Below, one piece after another: positions 8,413-14,642 of a stretch of DNA of 32,222 nt. Each line of letters starts with the position of its first letter. Position 1 is the first letter of the stretch. The translations under genes were made by a program, and so were the position numbers. This DNA is from Candidatus Equimonas faecalis (GTDB taxonomy: Bacteria > Bacteroidota > Bacteroidia > Bacteroidales > Bacteroidaceae). Below the pieces are notes generated by a model. The model did not search any database and was not told where the DNA came from. It was given only the letters and a program-made list of their open reading frames with translations. Location of the stretch: positions 1 through 32,222 of the forward strand of contig JAGHRT010000055.1 of the NCBI GenBank assembly GCA_018066245.1, written 5' to 3'.

Positions 8413-8921
8413 TGGCAGACTACCTCGTGAGGTATGAGTTTCCAAACGGTCTTTACTATGATTTTAGGATGAACGGAAACGCGAAACTGGCTCCGCACTT
8501 CAAACTCTATGAACTTGCCAACACAAAAGGCAAGACAACTATTCCGCAGTTTGTCTTTAACGAAAAGGTGTGGAACTTCCTTGAGTGCGTAGAGGAGTTC
8601 AGAGTCTGGTATAACAAGTCGATAAATCCGACAAGTTGCTACCGACAGGTTCAGTTCAACAAAAACTGCGGTGGGGATTCTTTGAGTCTTCATCTTATCG
8701 GTCTGGCGATGGACTGGAAATGTGTAGCAGCAGATAGGACCGATTCTCGCAGAAAAGAAATTGAAAACCAGTGGAAGGTTATCACAATGAAGCATGGAAT
8801 CATTGGTGGATGTAACTGGTATACAGGCGGTTTCCATTTCTCCGCATATGAAAACGAACGATTCGGGTACACAAACTTTGTCCACCGCGATTATCGTGGG
8901 ACAAGTTCCGATTGGAAATAG
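8412..8921 (+). CDS. Endolysin, peptidase M15 family (D,D/L,D-carboxypeptidase type)
   Basis: A 169-residue protein carrying the M15_3 zinc peptidase pattern: SLHLIGLAMDW at residues 92-102 supplies the likely zinc ligands His94 and Asp101, and GFHFS at 140-144 supplies His142. A conserved arginine occurs in SCYRQ (Arg78). No signal peptide or separate wall-binding domain is visible, so release probably depends on the adjacent holin candidate. Peptidases of this type cut peptide stems of peptidoglycan. It is the last gene before the strong terminator at 8943, so it ends the late operon. With the protein at 6896 the phage encodes two different wall-directed enzymes. Confidence 0.8.
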   Translation: MADYLVRYEFPNGLYYDFRMNGNAKLAPHFKLYELANTKGKTTIPQFVFNEKVWNFLECVEEFRVWYNKSINPTSCYRQVQFNKNCGGDSLSLHLIGLAMDWKCVAADRTDSRRKEIENQWKVITMKHGIIGGCNWYTGGFHFSAYENERFGYTNFVHRDYRGTSSDWK

Positions 8922-8942
8922 CGTTTCCCTCCTTTTTATATT

Positions 8943-8981
8943 CCCGCCTTTGGCATTCGTGCCGGGGCGGGAGTTTTTTTT
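8943..8981 (+). terminator. Rho-independent terminator closing the late operon
   Basis: The stem CCCGCC (8943-8948) pairs with GGCGGG (8966-8971); an inner stem GGCA (8952-8955) pairs with TGCC (8960-8963) around a TTCG tetraloop. Eight T residues follow (8974-8981). It lies 21 bases after the M15 peptidase stop and works in the + direction only, since no T-run follows on the - strand. Confidence 0.9.
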
Positions 8982-9043
8982 GTGTGTTTCTGGTCATATC
9001 TTGGTCATATTTGGTCATATTTTGGGGCAAAAAGAATGAAAAG

Positions 9044-9130
9044 GAATGAACAGGATTGAACAAGAATGAACAGGATTGAAACGCCGCAACCGTTGAAATT
9101 GCAATGAAAAACCCCTGAAACGTTGAAATT
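9044..9130 (+). repeat. Second repeat family near attP
   Basis: GAATGAACAGGATTGAA is repeated exactly at 9044-9060 and 9064-9080, 20 bases apart. A second 10-base unit, CGTTGAAATT, occurs at 9091-9100 and 9121-9130. No reading frame with a ribosome site covers this stretch. These may be accessory-factor (for example excisionase) sites of the attP region. Confidence 0.6.
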
Positions 9131-9145
9131 TCAAGGGTTTGTACT

Positions 9146-9174
9146 TGGCGGAGACGGTGGGATTCGAACCCACG
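9146..9174 (-). other. attP: attP core: 3' end of a tRNA-Ser gene
   Basis: Read on the - strand this 29-base piece is the 3' end of a tRNA: T-stem GTGGG, loop TTCGAAT, T-stem CCCAC, acceptor strand CGTCTCC, discriminator G and an encoded CCA. A discriminator G and this acceptor fit tRNA-Ser. The rest of a tRNA is absent, so it is not a functional gene here; it would restore the 3' end of the host tRNA on integration. It lies 16 bases beyond the integrase stop, the usual place of attP. The exact crossover bases cannot be read from one sequence. Confidence 0.88.
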
Positions 9175-9189
9175 TCAAATGTGCATTTT

Positions 9190-10290
9190 TCAAGTATTTG
9201 AAGTGCCTTGGTCATATATCGTGGTCATATTTTTCGTGCACTCGCGGAAATAATCATCTCGTTTTTGTGCCCATTCCTCGCGGTCTTGTGAGAACATATT
9301 GCTGTATACTCGGTCCATAACGTGGTTGCTGGACCATCCTCCGGCATCCTGAACAACCTTTGAGGGCGCTCCCAATTTGGTAAGCATCGTGCTTGCGTAA
9401 ACATGGCGGAGATCGTGAAAGGATAGTTCAAGGCCGTTTGCTTTTGTCTGGCGTTTGAAGTGGTAATAGATCTCATTCCGTGTCATGGGAATCAACGGCC
9501 CATTTTCGCCTGTTTCAGCGAGTTTTCGCACCGCATCAGTATTATTTATCATTTCGGCTATTTCCGTTGATAATATGACCGTTCTCTTGCGTTTAACGGT
9601 CTTTGCATCGTTCTTGATAACCTCCGCTCCGTTCACATCGACCATTACTTGATCAATTGTAAGCAAGAGGCCGTGTATGCTTTTAGCGGTTAGGCCTTTG
9701 ATCTCAGACATAGACAGCGACAACCACATGGCCAGCAATGACGGGAGCTCTACTTTGGATCCGGAGACAGCGCGCATAATCTCTGCCGGTTCCGGAAGGT
9801 CCGCGTGCTGAGGCTGGTATTTCGGCAGGCGTATATCGTATGTGCGCTTGCATATTGTGTGCAGGGCTCCGGAGATAACGCCCCATTCGTTCTTAATGGT
9901 TTTGGGCGACAATGGTTTCCCGGTCTTTTCTGCGGTCCGTGACATTTCCTCGTTGATTGCTTCCTGCATGGTCACATCGTCCAATGAAGATACCTTTGCG
10001 TCCATTATCCCGGGGAAAGCGTGATCGCGCACCTTGCGGTACGCCGCCAGCGTGGTCGGTGATAATGTCGCGGACAGATTTATATAGCGATCAATGGCCT
10101 GACGCACGGTCAGATCTTCGGCCCTCTCGCCGGTGCCCTTTGGTTTTTCCTGCGCAGCGAGAGCGGCAAGGTACATGCACTCTGCTTTTGTGTCTGCGGT
10201 TACGCTTTTATAGTGTTTTTTGTTTTGCGCATCCGTGTATAGGTAAACACGGACCCTCCATTTTCCGTTTCGTTTTTCCGGTTTGGCCAT
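9190..10290 (-). CDS. int: Tyrosine-family integrase
   Basis: A 366-residue site-specific recombinase. I start it at 10290 because AAGGAG lies 6 bases before that ATG; an upstream in-frame ATG at 10404 lacks a ribosome site and would read through a terminator-like hairpin. Residues 1-45 resemble an arm-binding domain, about 58-160 the SAM-like core-binding domain, and 170-345 the catalytic domain. Visible catalytic residues are His292 and Arg295 (HDLRH), Trp319 in the second His/Trp position (GGWSS), Tyr329 (RVYSNMF) and a likely Lys near 230. The first catalytic Arg is expected in the LSLRMSE-type motif; here it reads LSLSMSE, with Ser193 encoded by TCT at 9714-9712. It sits next to attP. 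Family certain; activity uncertain because of Ser193. Confidence 0.92.
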   Translation of the reverse strand: MAKPEKRNGKWRVRVYLYTDAQNKKHYKSVTADTKAECMYLAALAAQEKPKGTGERAEDLTVRQAIDRYINLSATLSPTTLAAYRKVRDHAFPGIMDAKVSSLDDVTMQEAINEEMSRTAEKTGKPLSPKTIKNEWGVISGALHTICKRTYDIRLPKYQPQHADLPEPAEIMRAVSGSKVELPSLLAMWLSLSMSEIKGLTAKSIHGLLLTIDQVMVDVNGAEVIKNDAKTVKRKRTVILSTEIAEMINNTDAVRKLAETGENGPLIPMTRNEIYYHFKRQTKANGLELSFHDLRHVYASTMLTKLGAPSKVVQDAGGWSSNHVMDRVYSNMFSQDREEWAQKRDDYFRECTKNMTTIYDQGTSNT

Positions 10291-10375
10291 AAAATGCTCC
10301 TTGTCTTTTCCGGAACGAAATGCTATTATGGTGTAGCATTCTTCCGGATCTCCATTCGGTGATTGCACAAGCGTT

Positions 10376-10414
10376 ATAGATGGGGCTTTTAGCGGAGTGC
10401 CCATCTATTTTTTT
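10376..10414 (+). terminator. Terminator-like hairpin facing the lysogeny module
   Basis: ATAGATGGG (10376-10384) is the perfect inverted partner of CCCATCTAT (10400-10408), with a 15-base loop, followed by TTTTTT (10409-10414). In the + direction this is a rho-independent terminator, antisense to the integrase leader. It could stop late-transcript read-through before the repressor genes. In the - direction it is only a hairpin in the leader of the integrase transcript. The rest of 10291-10555 shows no gene I can support. Confidence 0.6.
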
Positions 10415-10555
10415 ATGCCCGTGAGGGCTCTTGCGCGTTCGCGTCAAAATAGTTCTGTTTATTATTGATAAATATATCGACCGCATGTATTTTCGTCGTT
10501 ATATGAGGCGATTTTGCGGCAAGCCTTGATATTTCAAGGTTTGTTTAACGCGGTT

Positions 10556-10774
10556 TTATATAATTTCTTTTTCAAGCTCCTTTACCGGCCTTTCATCATA
10601 AAAATGGCCCTTCTGTATGTGCTGGAGCTCATGCCGGAGCGCTTTTACTCGCGCCTCCTCGCTGATCCTTCCGTTTATGTAAATGTTGTAATCTCCGTTT
10701 TCGTCCTTGACCGTTGTTCCCTTCACGGACAGCGGTAATCCGTTTTCCAAAATCCTAATAATAACTGCGTCCAT
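10556..10774 (-). CDS. Small ImmA/IrrE-like metallopeptidase-type protein
   Basis: A 72-residue protein with the zinc-binding motif HELQH (in ALRHELQHIQKGHFYDE). It looks like a minimal ImmA/IrrE-type (COG2856-like) domain, shorter than the usual 130 or more residues, preceded by a beta hairpin (GDYNIYINGRI). Such proteins lie beside XRE repressors in phages and ICEs and inactivate them after DNA damage. Here it is immediately downstream of the repressor on the same strand, fitting a repressor and anti-repressor pair. The GGGGG-type ribosome site is imperfect. Whether so short a protein is an active protease is unclear. Confidence 0.65.
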   Translation of the reverse strand: MDAVIIRILENGLPLSVKGTTVKDENGDYNIYINGRISEEARVKALRHELQHIQKGHFYDERPVKELEKEII

Positions 10775-10832
10775 TTTTGCATCCCCCTTGCAGGCATAAT
10801 TTTCCCCTTGCCTGCTTGCAAAAAATTGTACT

Positions 10833-11189
10833 TTACTTTTTCAGAGCTTCGATAATTTTAATTGCCTGCAAGATCTCCTCCGTTGTCGCGGTATCGGCTA
10901 CGGAAAATAACTGTTTCATTTCAGGGCGGCCGTGAAAAGCGGCGTCCAATAGTTCTTCTTGGGTCGGTTGCTCTTCTGTGCCCATCAAGTATGCGCGAGA
11001 ACAATGTAATACTTCGCAAAGCTTATCAAAGTTCTTCATGCGTGGTTCTTTTCTTCCGAGAGACCATTCAGACACAACAGATTGTGACACCCCAATTGCT
11101 TGAGCGACATCATTTTGAGAAAGGCTCAGGGCTTCCATTCTTTTTTTCATTCTTTCGCCAAATTCTTTTCTAAAAAGTTCGATATCCAT
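10833..11189 (-). CDS. XRE-family phage repressor (CI-like)
   Basis: A 118-residue protein. The N-terminal HTH runs at about residues 20-48 (LSQNDVAQAIGVSQSVVSEW) and ends in the XRE-typical GRKEP. The short C-terminal part (about residues 68-118) is acidic and helical, probably for dimerisation; there is no LexA-type peptidase domain. The start at 11189 is chosen because GGAGG lies 6 bases upstream; a TTG two codons earlier is too close to it. It is divergent from the early operon, and the palindromes at 11298-11313 and 12720-12735 are its probable operators. A TATAAT on the - strand at 11271-11266 may be its -10, with a poor -35. Confidence 0.85.
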   Translation of the reverse strand: MDIELFRKEFGERMKKRMEALSLSQNDVAQAIGVSQSVVSEWSLGRKEPRMKNFDKLCEVLHCSRAYLMGTEEQPTQEELLDAAFHGRPEMKQLFSVADTATTEEILQAIKIIEALKK

Positions 11190-11291
11190 ACTCAACCTCC
11201 AATATATTGTACATTTGCTTTTGGTAAAGAAATCGTAACGCTAAAGTAGTAAAAAGTAAATAAAAATTATATAAAATTATTGCTTTTAGTC

Positions 11292-11319
11292 TTGACATAC
11301 CACAATAGTGGTGTATAAT
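11292..11319 (+). promoter_or_regulatory. Early promoter with embedded operator
   Basis: TTGACA (11292-11297) and TATAAT (11314-11319) are both perfect consensus boxes separated by 16 bases. The spacer is itself the palindrome TACCACAATAGTGGTG (11298-11313). Repressor bound there would cover the whole promoter. It reads toward the first early gene at 11371 and lies between that gene and the divergent repressor, so it is the rightward early promoter of the lysis-lysogeny switch. Confidence 0.88.
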
Positions 11320-11370
11320 CAAATAAAAAACGCTTGAGCAACAACTACAAGAGATAACGGAGGAAACACA

Positions 11371-11850
11371 ATGGCAAAGAGATTATACGGAAGCTTGCAG
11401 AATAGACTTGAAGAAAACAGACAGTTCTGCGAAACAATTGAAGTAGGTACAGGTGTTACCGAGTATTCTTACAGCGACAGACACGCTTACGAAGTGGTCG
11501 CAGTTAAAGATCAGAAGCACGTTACAATCCGCGAATATGACCACAAGTTCTGCGGAGAAGCATACACCAACGATTGGGAACTCATCAGCAACCCCGAAAA
11601 CCCCGAAATCAACCTTGTAAAACGTGGTGATTATTGGTACACAGCAAGCACCCTTACCGCCGAGGAACTTAAACCGATGCTTTCCGAGGATGGCAGAATC
11701 CACCTCAACAACGAGAATTTTGACCGTGGAATGTGGATGGCACAGAATTTCGATTTCGACAAGGTTCTTGAAAAAGGCAAGCAGACCGTTTACCGCAGGA
11801 TGAACGTTAGCTTCGGCGTTGCAGATTACTACTACGATTACGAATTTTAA
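11371..11850 (+). CDS. First early protein, function unknown
   Basis: A 159-residue protein, first gene after the early promoter, with ribosome site GGAGG 8 bases before the ATG. It is rich in aromatic and acidic residues, with alternating short strands (SYSDRHAYEVVAVKDQKHVTI, RGDYWYTASTLT) and an end YYYDYEF. I recognise no catalytic motif, membrane segment or zinc site. First-expressed position suggests host take-over or regulatory work, but that is inference from place alone. The 20-base leader before the gene is simple. A hairpin follows its stop at 11854. Confidence 0.75.
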   Translation: MAKRLYGSLQNRLEENRQFCETIEVGTGVTEYSYSDRHAYEVVAVKDQKHVTIREYDHKFCGEAYTNDWELISNPENPEINLVKRGDYWYTASTLTAEELKPMLSEDGRIHLNNENFDRGMWMAQNFDFDKVLEKGKQTVYRRMNVSFGVADYYYDYEF

Positions 11851-11853
11851 AAA

Positions 11854-11879
11854 GCACGCGGGGACGATCCCCGCTGTGC
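11854..11879 (+). other. Intercistronic hairpin
   Basis: GCACGCGGGG (11854-11863) pairs with CCCCGC and GTGC (11869-11874 and 11876-11879), leaving loop ACGAT and one bulged T. There is no T-run after it, so it is not a simple terminator; it may shield the 3' end of the first early message or mark a processing site. Confidence 0.65.
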
Positions 11880-11920
11880 AGTAAATAAAAACGTTTGTAC
11901 TTACAGAATGGAGGAACAAA

Positions 11921-12232
11921 ATGAACGAAGAACTTAGAACAAACGAAAACCCGGAACTCAGACACCTTAACCTCTTTGAACGTGCAGAGATCCGCGCCGC
12001 TGTTATTGGTGAGATTTACGCAGATCTCAAAAGGAACATTGAAGACGCCGGAATGCATTACACACAGATTGATGCTCCTGTCATTGGAGAAGACGGCCAG
12101 CCGGAATGCAACGAAGACGGAACCGCAAAGATTGAAAAAAAGTGGGGCTATGTCTACAAGCCCACAAGCCGAGACCTTTATGAAGCTGAGATCTATCAGG
12201 AGGTCCGCAACAAGTTGCGCGAAATGATTTAA
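11921..12232 (+). CDS. Early protein of unknown function
   Basis: A 103-residue, acidic protein with ATGGAGGAACAAAATG as its ribosome site and start. The N-terminal half is helical (LNLFERAEIRAAVIGEIYADLKRNIEDAG) and the middle contains an acidic hairpin (GEDGQPECNEDGTAKIEKKWGYVYKP) followed by a last helix. No family is recognised. It lies second in the early operon, after a hairpin and before another hairpin at 12241, suggesting separately processed messages. Confidence 0.7.
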   Translation: MNEELRTNENPELRHLNLFERAEIRAAVIGEIYADLKRNIEDAGMHYTQIDAPVIGEDGQPECNEDGTAKIEKKWGYVYKPTSRDLYEAEIYQEVRNKLREMI

Positions 12233-12240
12233 CGCAGAGC

Positions 12241-12260
12241 ACCGGGGCGAGAGCTCCGGT
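12241..12260 (+). other. Intercistronic hairpin with GAGA (GNRA) tetraloop
   Basis: ACCGGGGC (12241-12248) pairs with GCTCCGGT (12253-12260), one pair being G-T, around the GNRA tetraloop GAGA. It begins 8 bases after the stop of the preceding gene and has no following T-run. It is the second such stem in the early operon; see also 16976 and 28317. Confidence 0.65.
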
Positions 12261-12303
12261 AATGCAGCCAACGACGGTTGCAAGCCCGTGAGAGGAGGAT
12301 GGA

Positions 12304-12507
12304 ATGGGAAAGAACGCAAAGCGCACTCTTGTGCGCGCGGGCATTGTCCGCGAATTCATATTTGCCGATGCGGAAGCGCTGGTTGAATATCTCAATACAA
12401 TACGCGGGCCCTTTGAGGCCCGAACAATTGAGAGCTACAAAGACGGCAGAATCCGCGCGGCGATCATATCATGTTATAACAGCAATGAGCTATATAAAAA
12501 TTTATAG
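12304..12507 (+). CDS. Small protein of unknown function
   Basis: A 67-residue basic protein starting 5 bases after AGGAGGA-type ribosome site. It reads as two short strands and two helices (VREFIFADAEALVEYLNTI, then a GRIRAAIISCYNSNELYKN end). No motif that I can name. It lies between the hairpin at 12241 and the Cro-like regulator. A longer same-strand frame beginning at 12278 overlaps it but belongs to the next gene's frame and has no start signal. Confidence 0.6.
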   Translation: MGKNAKRTLVRAGIVREFIFADAEALVEYLNTIRGPFEARTIESYKDGRIRAAIISCYNSNELYKNL

Positions 12508-12520
12508 GGAGGAGAAAAAA

Positions 12521-12730
12521 ATGGATGATTTTAAGATCTCAATGGCGGCGGCCAGAGTAAATGCCGGATTAACTCAGTCGGAGGTCGCAGCTCGCATGGG
12601 AGTCGGCAAAATGACAATCATAAATTGGGAAAATGGAAAGACCGAACCCAAAGCTTCACAGATGCGGAAGTTCTGTGAAATTTGCAAGTGCCCGGAAGCT
12701 ATTATTTTTTTACCCCGCATACCACTTTAG
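12521..12730 (+). CDS. Cro-like XRE transcriptional regulator
   Basis: A 69-residue DNA-binding protein that is almost only an XRE helix-turn-helix (GLTQSEVAARMGVGKMTIINWENGKTEP at about residues 16-43), with no room for a dimerisation domain beyond the final helix. The start at 12521 follows AGGGAGGAG at proper spacing. The stop codon TAG at 12728-12730 lies inside the palindrome at 12720-12735. Position in the early operon and size fit a Cro-type repressor of the lysogeny promoter, possibly sharing the operators of the divergent repressor. Confidence 0.75.
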   Translation: MDDFKISMAAARVNAGLTQSEVAARMGVGKMTIINWENGKTEPKASQMRKFCEICKCPEAIIFLPRIPL

Positions 12731-12735
12731 TGGTA
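12720..12735. promoter_or_regulatory. Second operator palindrome
   Basis: TACCACTTTAGTGGTA is a perfect 16-base palindrome (two 7-base halves around TT). It matches the palindrome in the early promoter spacer at 11298-11313 in 13 of 16 positions. It overlaps the stop of the Cro-like gene and lies 10 bases before the excisionase-like gene. I see no convincing promoter here, so it may act as a roadblock or cooperative auxiliary operator. Confidence 0.8.
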
Positions 12736-12745
12736 ATAAAAAGCG

Positions 12746-12919
12746 ATGAATGAAAAAATACTTATCGGAATTAGCGATATCTGCCAGATATGCGGAGTCG
12801 GACGGGCAACGGCTACACGAATGGCAAAGGCTTGCGGAGTCATACCCGGAAGGGCAAAGGGTCAGAAGATTCTTGTGAGCAGGGCAAAGTTTGAAAAATG
12901 GTTGGAGGGGAACAGATGA
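12746..12919 (+). CDS. Excisionase-like small HTH protein
   Basis: A 57-residue protein not preceded by a good ribosome site. It has the excisionase/MerR-type winged-helix pattern: ISDICQICGVGRATATRMAKACG, then GQKILVSRAKFEKWLEG at the end, the typical wing and final helix. Xis-like proteins direct the integrase towards excision, and the integrase and attP of this phage lie on the other side of the repressor. Its start is 11 bases after the second operator, so repressor bound there could block transcription into it. The alternative reading from ATG 12750 is in another frame and looks random. Confidence 0.65.
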   Translation: MNEKILIGISDICQICGVGRATATRMAKACGVIPGRAKGQKILVSRAKFEKWLEGNR

Positions 12920-13014
12920 GCAAAAGAATTGAAGCGCTTTTAAGCGGAATGGTCGTAGCAGCATTGATATTGATGATTGAATACGCCTTTTTCAAGGGAA
13001 TGGGAGTGCTCTAA
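12916..13014 (+). CDS. Small single-span membrane peptide
   Basis: A 32-residue peptide with an ATGA start overlap with the previous gene and a TAATG overlap with the next. Residues 8-26 (LLSGMVVAALILMIEYAFF) form one hydrophobic helix after a basic N-terminus. GAGGGG lies about 8 bases before the start. Tight coupling on both sides argues that it is translated. No function is known; small membrane peptides in early operons may affect host membrane enzymes or superinfection, which is speculation. Confidence 0.55.
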   Translation: MSKRIEALLSGMVVAALILMIEYAFFKGMGVL

Positions 13015-13202
13015 TGTGGGTCGTTTATGCGTGGAACGGAACGCTTGCAACAGGCCTTTCGGTTGCTGTCAGGCGTTTCCCGGATGAGGAAAGCGCGGCA
13101 CGTTTTCAGCGCAACGCCAAGAGGCCGAACAAGGTCCGCGTTATAGAGGGCTCTATTGAACAGAGAGAACTAATCAAATCGCTTTGGAATCACGAAATAT
13201 AA
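13014..13202 (+). CDS. Small protein of unknown function
   Basis: A 62-residue basic protein coupled by TAATG to the preceding membrane peptide. It contains two strands (WVVYAWNGTL, then LSVAVRRFPDEESAARFQRNAK) and a final helix, the look of a small alpha-beta domain. No catalytic or metal-binding motif is visible. It is followed closely by the Gp157-like gene, so it belongs to the recombination operon by position only. Confidence 0.6.
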   Translation: MWVVYAWNGTLATGLSVAVRRFPDEESAARFQRNAKRPNKVRVIEGSIEQRELIKSLWNHEI

Positions 13203-13219
13203 ACGAAAGGAGAAAACCA

Positions 13220-13699
13220 TTGACACTTTATGAAATTGACGCAGAGGTCCGCGAGCTCTCAGAACAGGCCGTGGATCCGGAGACAGGAGAAATCAACGAG
13301 GAGATTTTTAAGCGCCTCGATGAACTCCAAATGGAACGTGAAAAGAAAATCCGTTATGTCGCAATCCTCTACAAAGAGGCCGTGGCAATGGCAGAAATGC
13401 ACAAGGCTGAAAAAGCGAAGCAGGCAAAGATGCAGAGCACAGAAGAACACCTTGCCGAAAGATACAAGAACTATCTCGCATACGCCGCCAACGGTGAAAA
13501 GTACAAGTTTGCAGAAGCAAGTATCGGATGGAGAAAAAGCGAGACCGTAGCTTATACGGACATTAAGATCGTTCCGCGCGAGTACATCCGCTATAAGGAC
13601 CCGGAGGTTGACAAGGTCGGGCTCAAAGCGGCCTTGAAGACGGGCGCAGAAATCCCCGGTTGTTGGATCGAAGAAAAAAACAACGTACAAATCAGATAG
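13220..13699 (+). CDS. Siphovirus Gp157 family protein
   Basis: A 159-residue protein beginning with TTG at 13220: AAAGGAG lies 6 bases upstream and translation then gives the family's typical MTLYEID start. An ATG in frame at 13184 has no ribosome site and would add residues absent from the family. Residues 1-100 form a long charged coiled coil rich in Glu and Lys; residues 105-159 contain the conserved KFAEASIGWRKSETV and IVPREYIRY stretches. Gp157 family members sit beside Sak4-like recombinase and SSB genes; their proposed link is to phage resistance or recombination, not proven. Confidence 0.85.
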   Translation: MTLYEIDAEVRELSEQAVDPETGEINEEIFKRLDELQMEREKKIRYVAILYKEAVAMAEMHKAEKAKQAKMQSTEEHLAERYKNYLAYAANGEKYKFAEASIGWRKSETVAYTDIKIVPREYIRYKDPEVDKVGLKAALKTGAEIPGCWIEEKNNVQIR

Positions 13700-13709
13700 G
13701 GAGGGCAAA

Positions 13710-13988
13710 ATGTTAGGAATTCTGGAAGAAGCTCTGCGCGACATACTCCCGCGAGCAAAAGAGTACGCCGTTAAAAGTCCTGAGCTTGAACGCCGTTTAG
13801 GGGTCTCAGGGGCATACATCCGCAGGGCCGTGAACAGCCTCAGAAGCAATGGCGTGCCGGTATGCTCAGACTCTAACGGTTATTGGATATCCGTTGATCC
13901 GGTGGAAATCCGTGCAACAATCACACAGTTAAACAGCCGTGCCGCGTCCATCTTGGCGGCAACATCCGGCTTGGAAAGATGGATATAG
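13710..13988 (+). CDS. Winged-helix DNA-binding protein
   Basis: A 92-residue protein whose central part (SPELERRLGVSGAYIRRAVNSLRSNGVPVCSDSNGYWIS, about residues 23-62) is a clear winged helix-turn-helix with a final strand pair as wing. It resembles small helix-turn-helix proteins preceding phage recombination and replication genes. The ribosome site GGGAGG lies 6 bases before ATG 13710. A regulator of the recombination module or a DNA-end binding protein is possible; no specific partner is visible. Confidence 0.65.
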   Translation: MLGILEEALRDILPRAKEYAVKSPELERRLGVSGAYIRRAVNSLRSNGVPVCSDSNGYWISVDPVEIRATITQLNSRAASILAATSGLERWI

Positions 13989-14000
13989 GAGAATAGCAAA

Positions 14001-14642
14001 ATGGGAGAATGCGTATTTATCTACGGCAAGAGCGGTTCTGGGAAATCCCGCTCTCTGCTTAACTTCAAGGAAGACGAGATCTTCCTCATCAACGTCAACG
14101 GCAAGCGCCTGCCCTTCCCCAAAAAGTTTAAGTATGTCGGGCGCACTGACAACATCAAGACCATCATGGAGCAGCTTGCAAAGATGCCTACACAGACAGC
14201 GGTGATCGACGACGCCGGTTACCTGATGACCAATATGTTCATGCGCGGTCACGGTCAGGGAGACCAGTTCAAGCTGTATAACTCCATCGGAGATATGATG
14301 TGGAACCTCATCAACTTCATTCAGATGTCGCTCCCGGAACACGTCATTGTTTACATGATGTTCCATGACGAGGCAACCGATCAGGGCGATGTGAAGATCA
14401 GAACAATCGGCAAGCTTCTCGATCAGAAGGTTTGTCTTGAAGGGATGGTCACCATCTGCCTGAGATGCGCCGTAAAAGGCGGCAAGCATGTGTTCCTTAC
14501 CAACAGCGATGGGACAGACATTTGCAAGAGCCCCGAAGGGATGTTCCCGGAAGAGATCGAAAACGACCTCAAGGCCGTTGATACACAGATTCGTAAATTT
14601 TGGGGAATAAAGGCCCCTGAGAAGAACAAGGAGGAAAAATAA
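14001..14642 (+). CDS. RecA-like ATPase, Sak4/AAA_24 type recombination protein
   Basis: A 213-residue ATPase with Walker A GKSGSGKS at residues 9-16 and Walker B TAVIDDAG at 66-73, followed by the expected helix and a second acidic stretch. Size, order of motifs and neighbours (Gp157 family before, DUF669 protein after) match the Sak4-like single-strand annealing/UvsX-related family that occurs in siphoviruses. In that family the protein loads on phage single-strand DNA with the adjacent SSB. Transcription is with the early operon; the next start directly follows its stop. Confidence 0.85.
   Translation: MGECVFIYGKSGSGKSRSLLNFKEDEIFLINVNGKRLPFPKKFKYVGRTDNIKTIMEQLAKMPTQTAVIDDAGYLMTNMFMRGHGQGDQFKLYNSIGDMMWNLINFIQMSLPEHVIVYMMFHDEATDQGDVKIRTIGKLLDQKVCLEGMVTICLRCAVKGGKHVFLTNSDGTDICKSPEGMFPEEIENDLKAVDTQIRKFWGIKAPEKNKEEK

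Larger units (their letters stand above)
8991..9230 (+). repeat. Five TGGTCATAT repeats around attP (putative integrase arm sites)
   Basis: The 9-mer TGGTCATAT occurs at 8991-8999, 9002-9010, 9012-9020, 9209-9217 and 9222-9230, always in the same orientation. Three copies lie on one side of the tRNA-derived core and two on the other; the last two are inside the 3' end of the integrase gene. Short direct repeats on both sides of a core are the expected layout of arm-type sites bound by the N-terminal domain of a tyrosine integrase. Function is inferred. Confidence 0.7.

Noticed and set aside
9123-9320. Frame encoding a GGIRTH-containing peptide over the attP core
   Set aside because: GGIRTH is the known translation artefact of tRNA 3' ends; the DNA is attP and integrase tail.
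10291-10404. N-terminal extension of integrase to the ATG at 10404
   Set aside because: No ribosome site there and the extension reads through a perfect hairpin; ATG 10290 has AAGGAG at good spacing.
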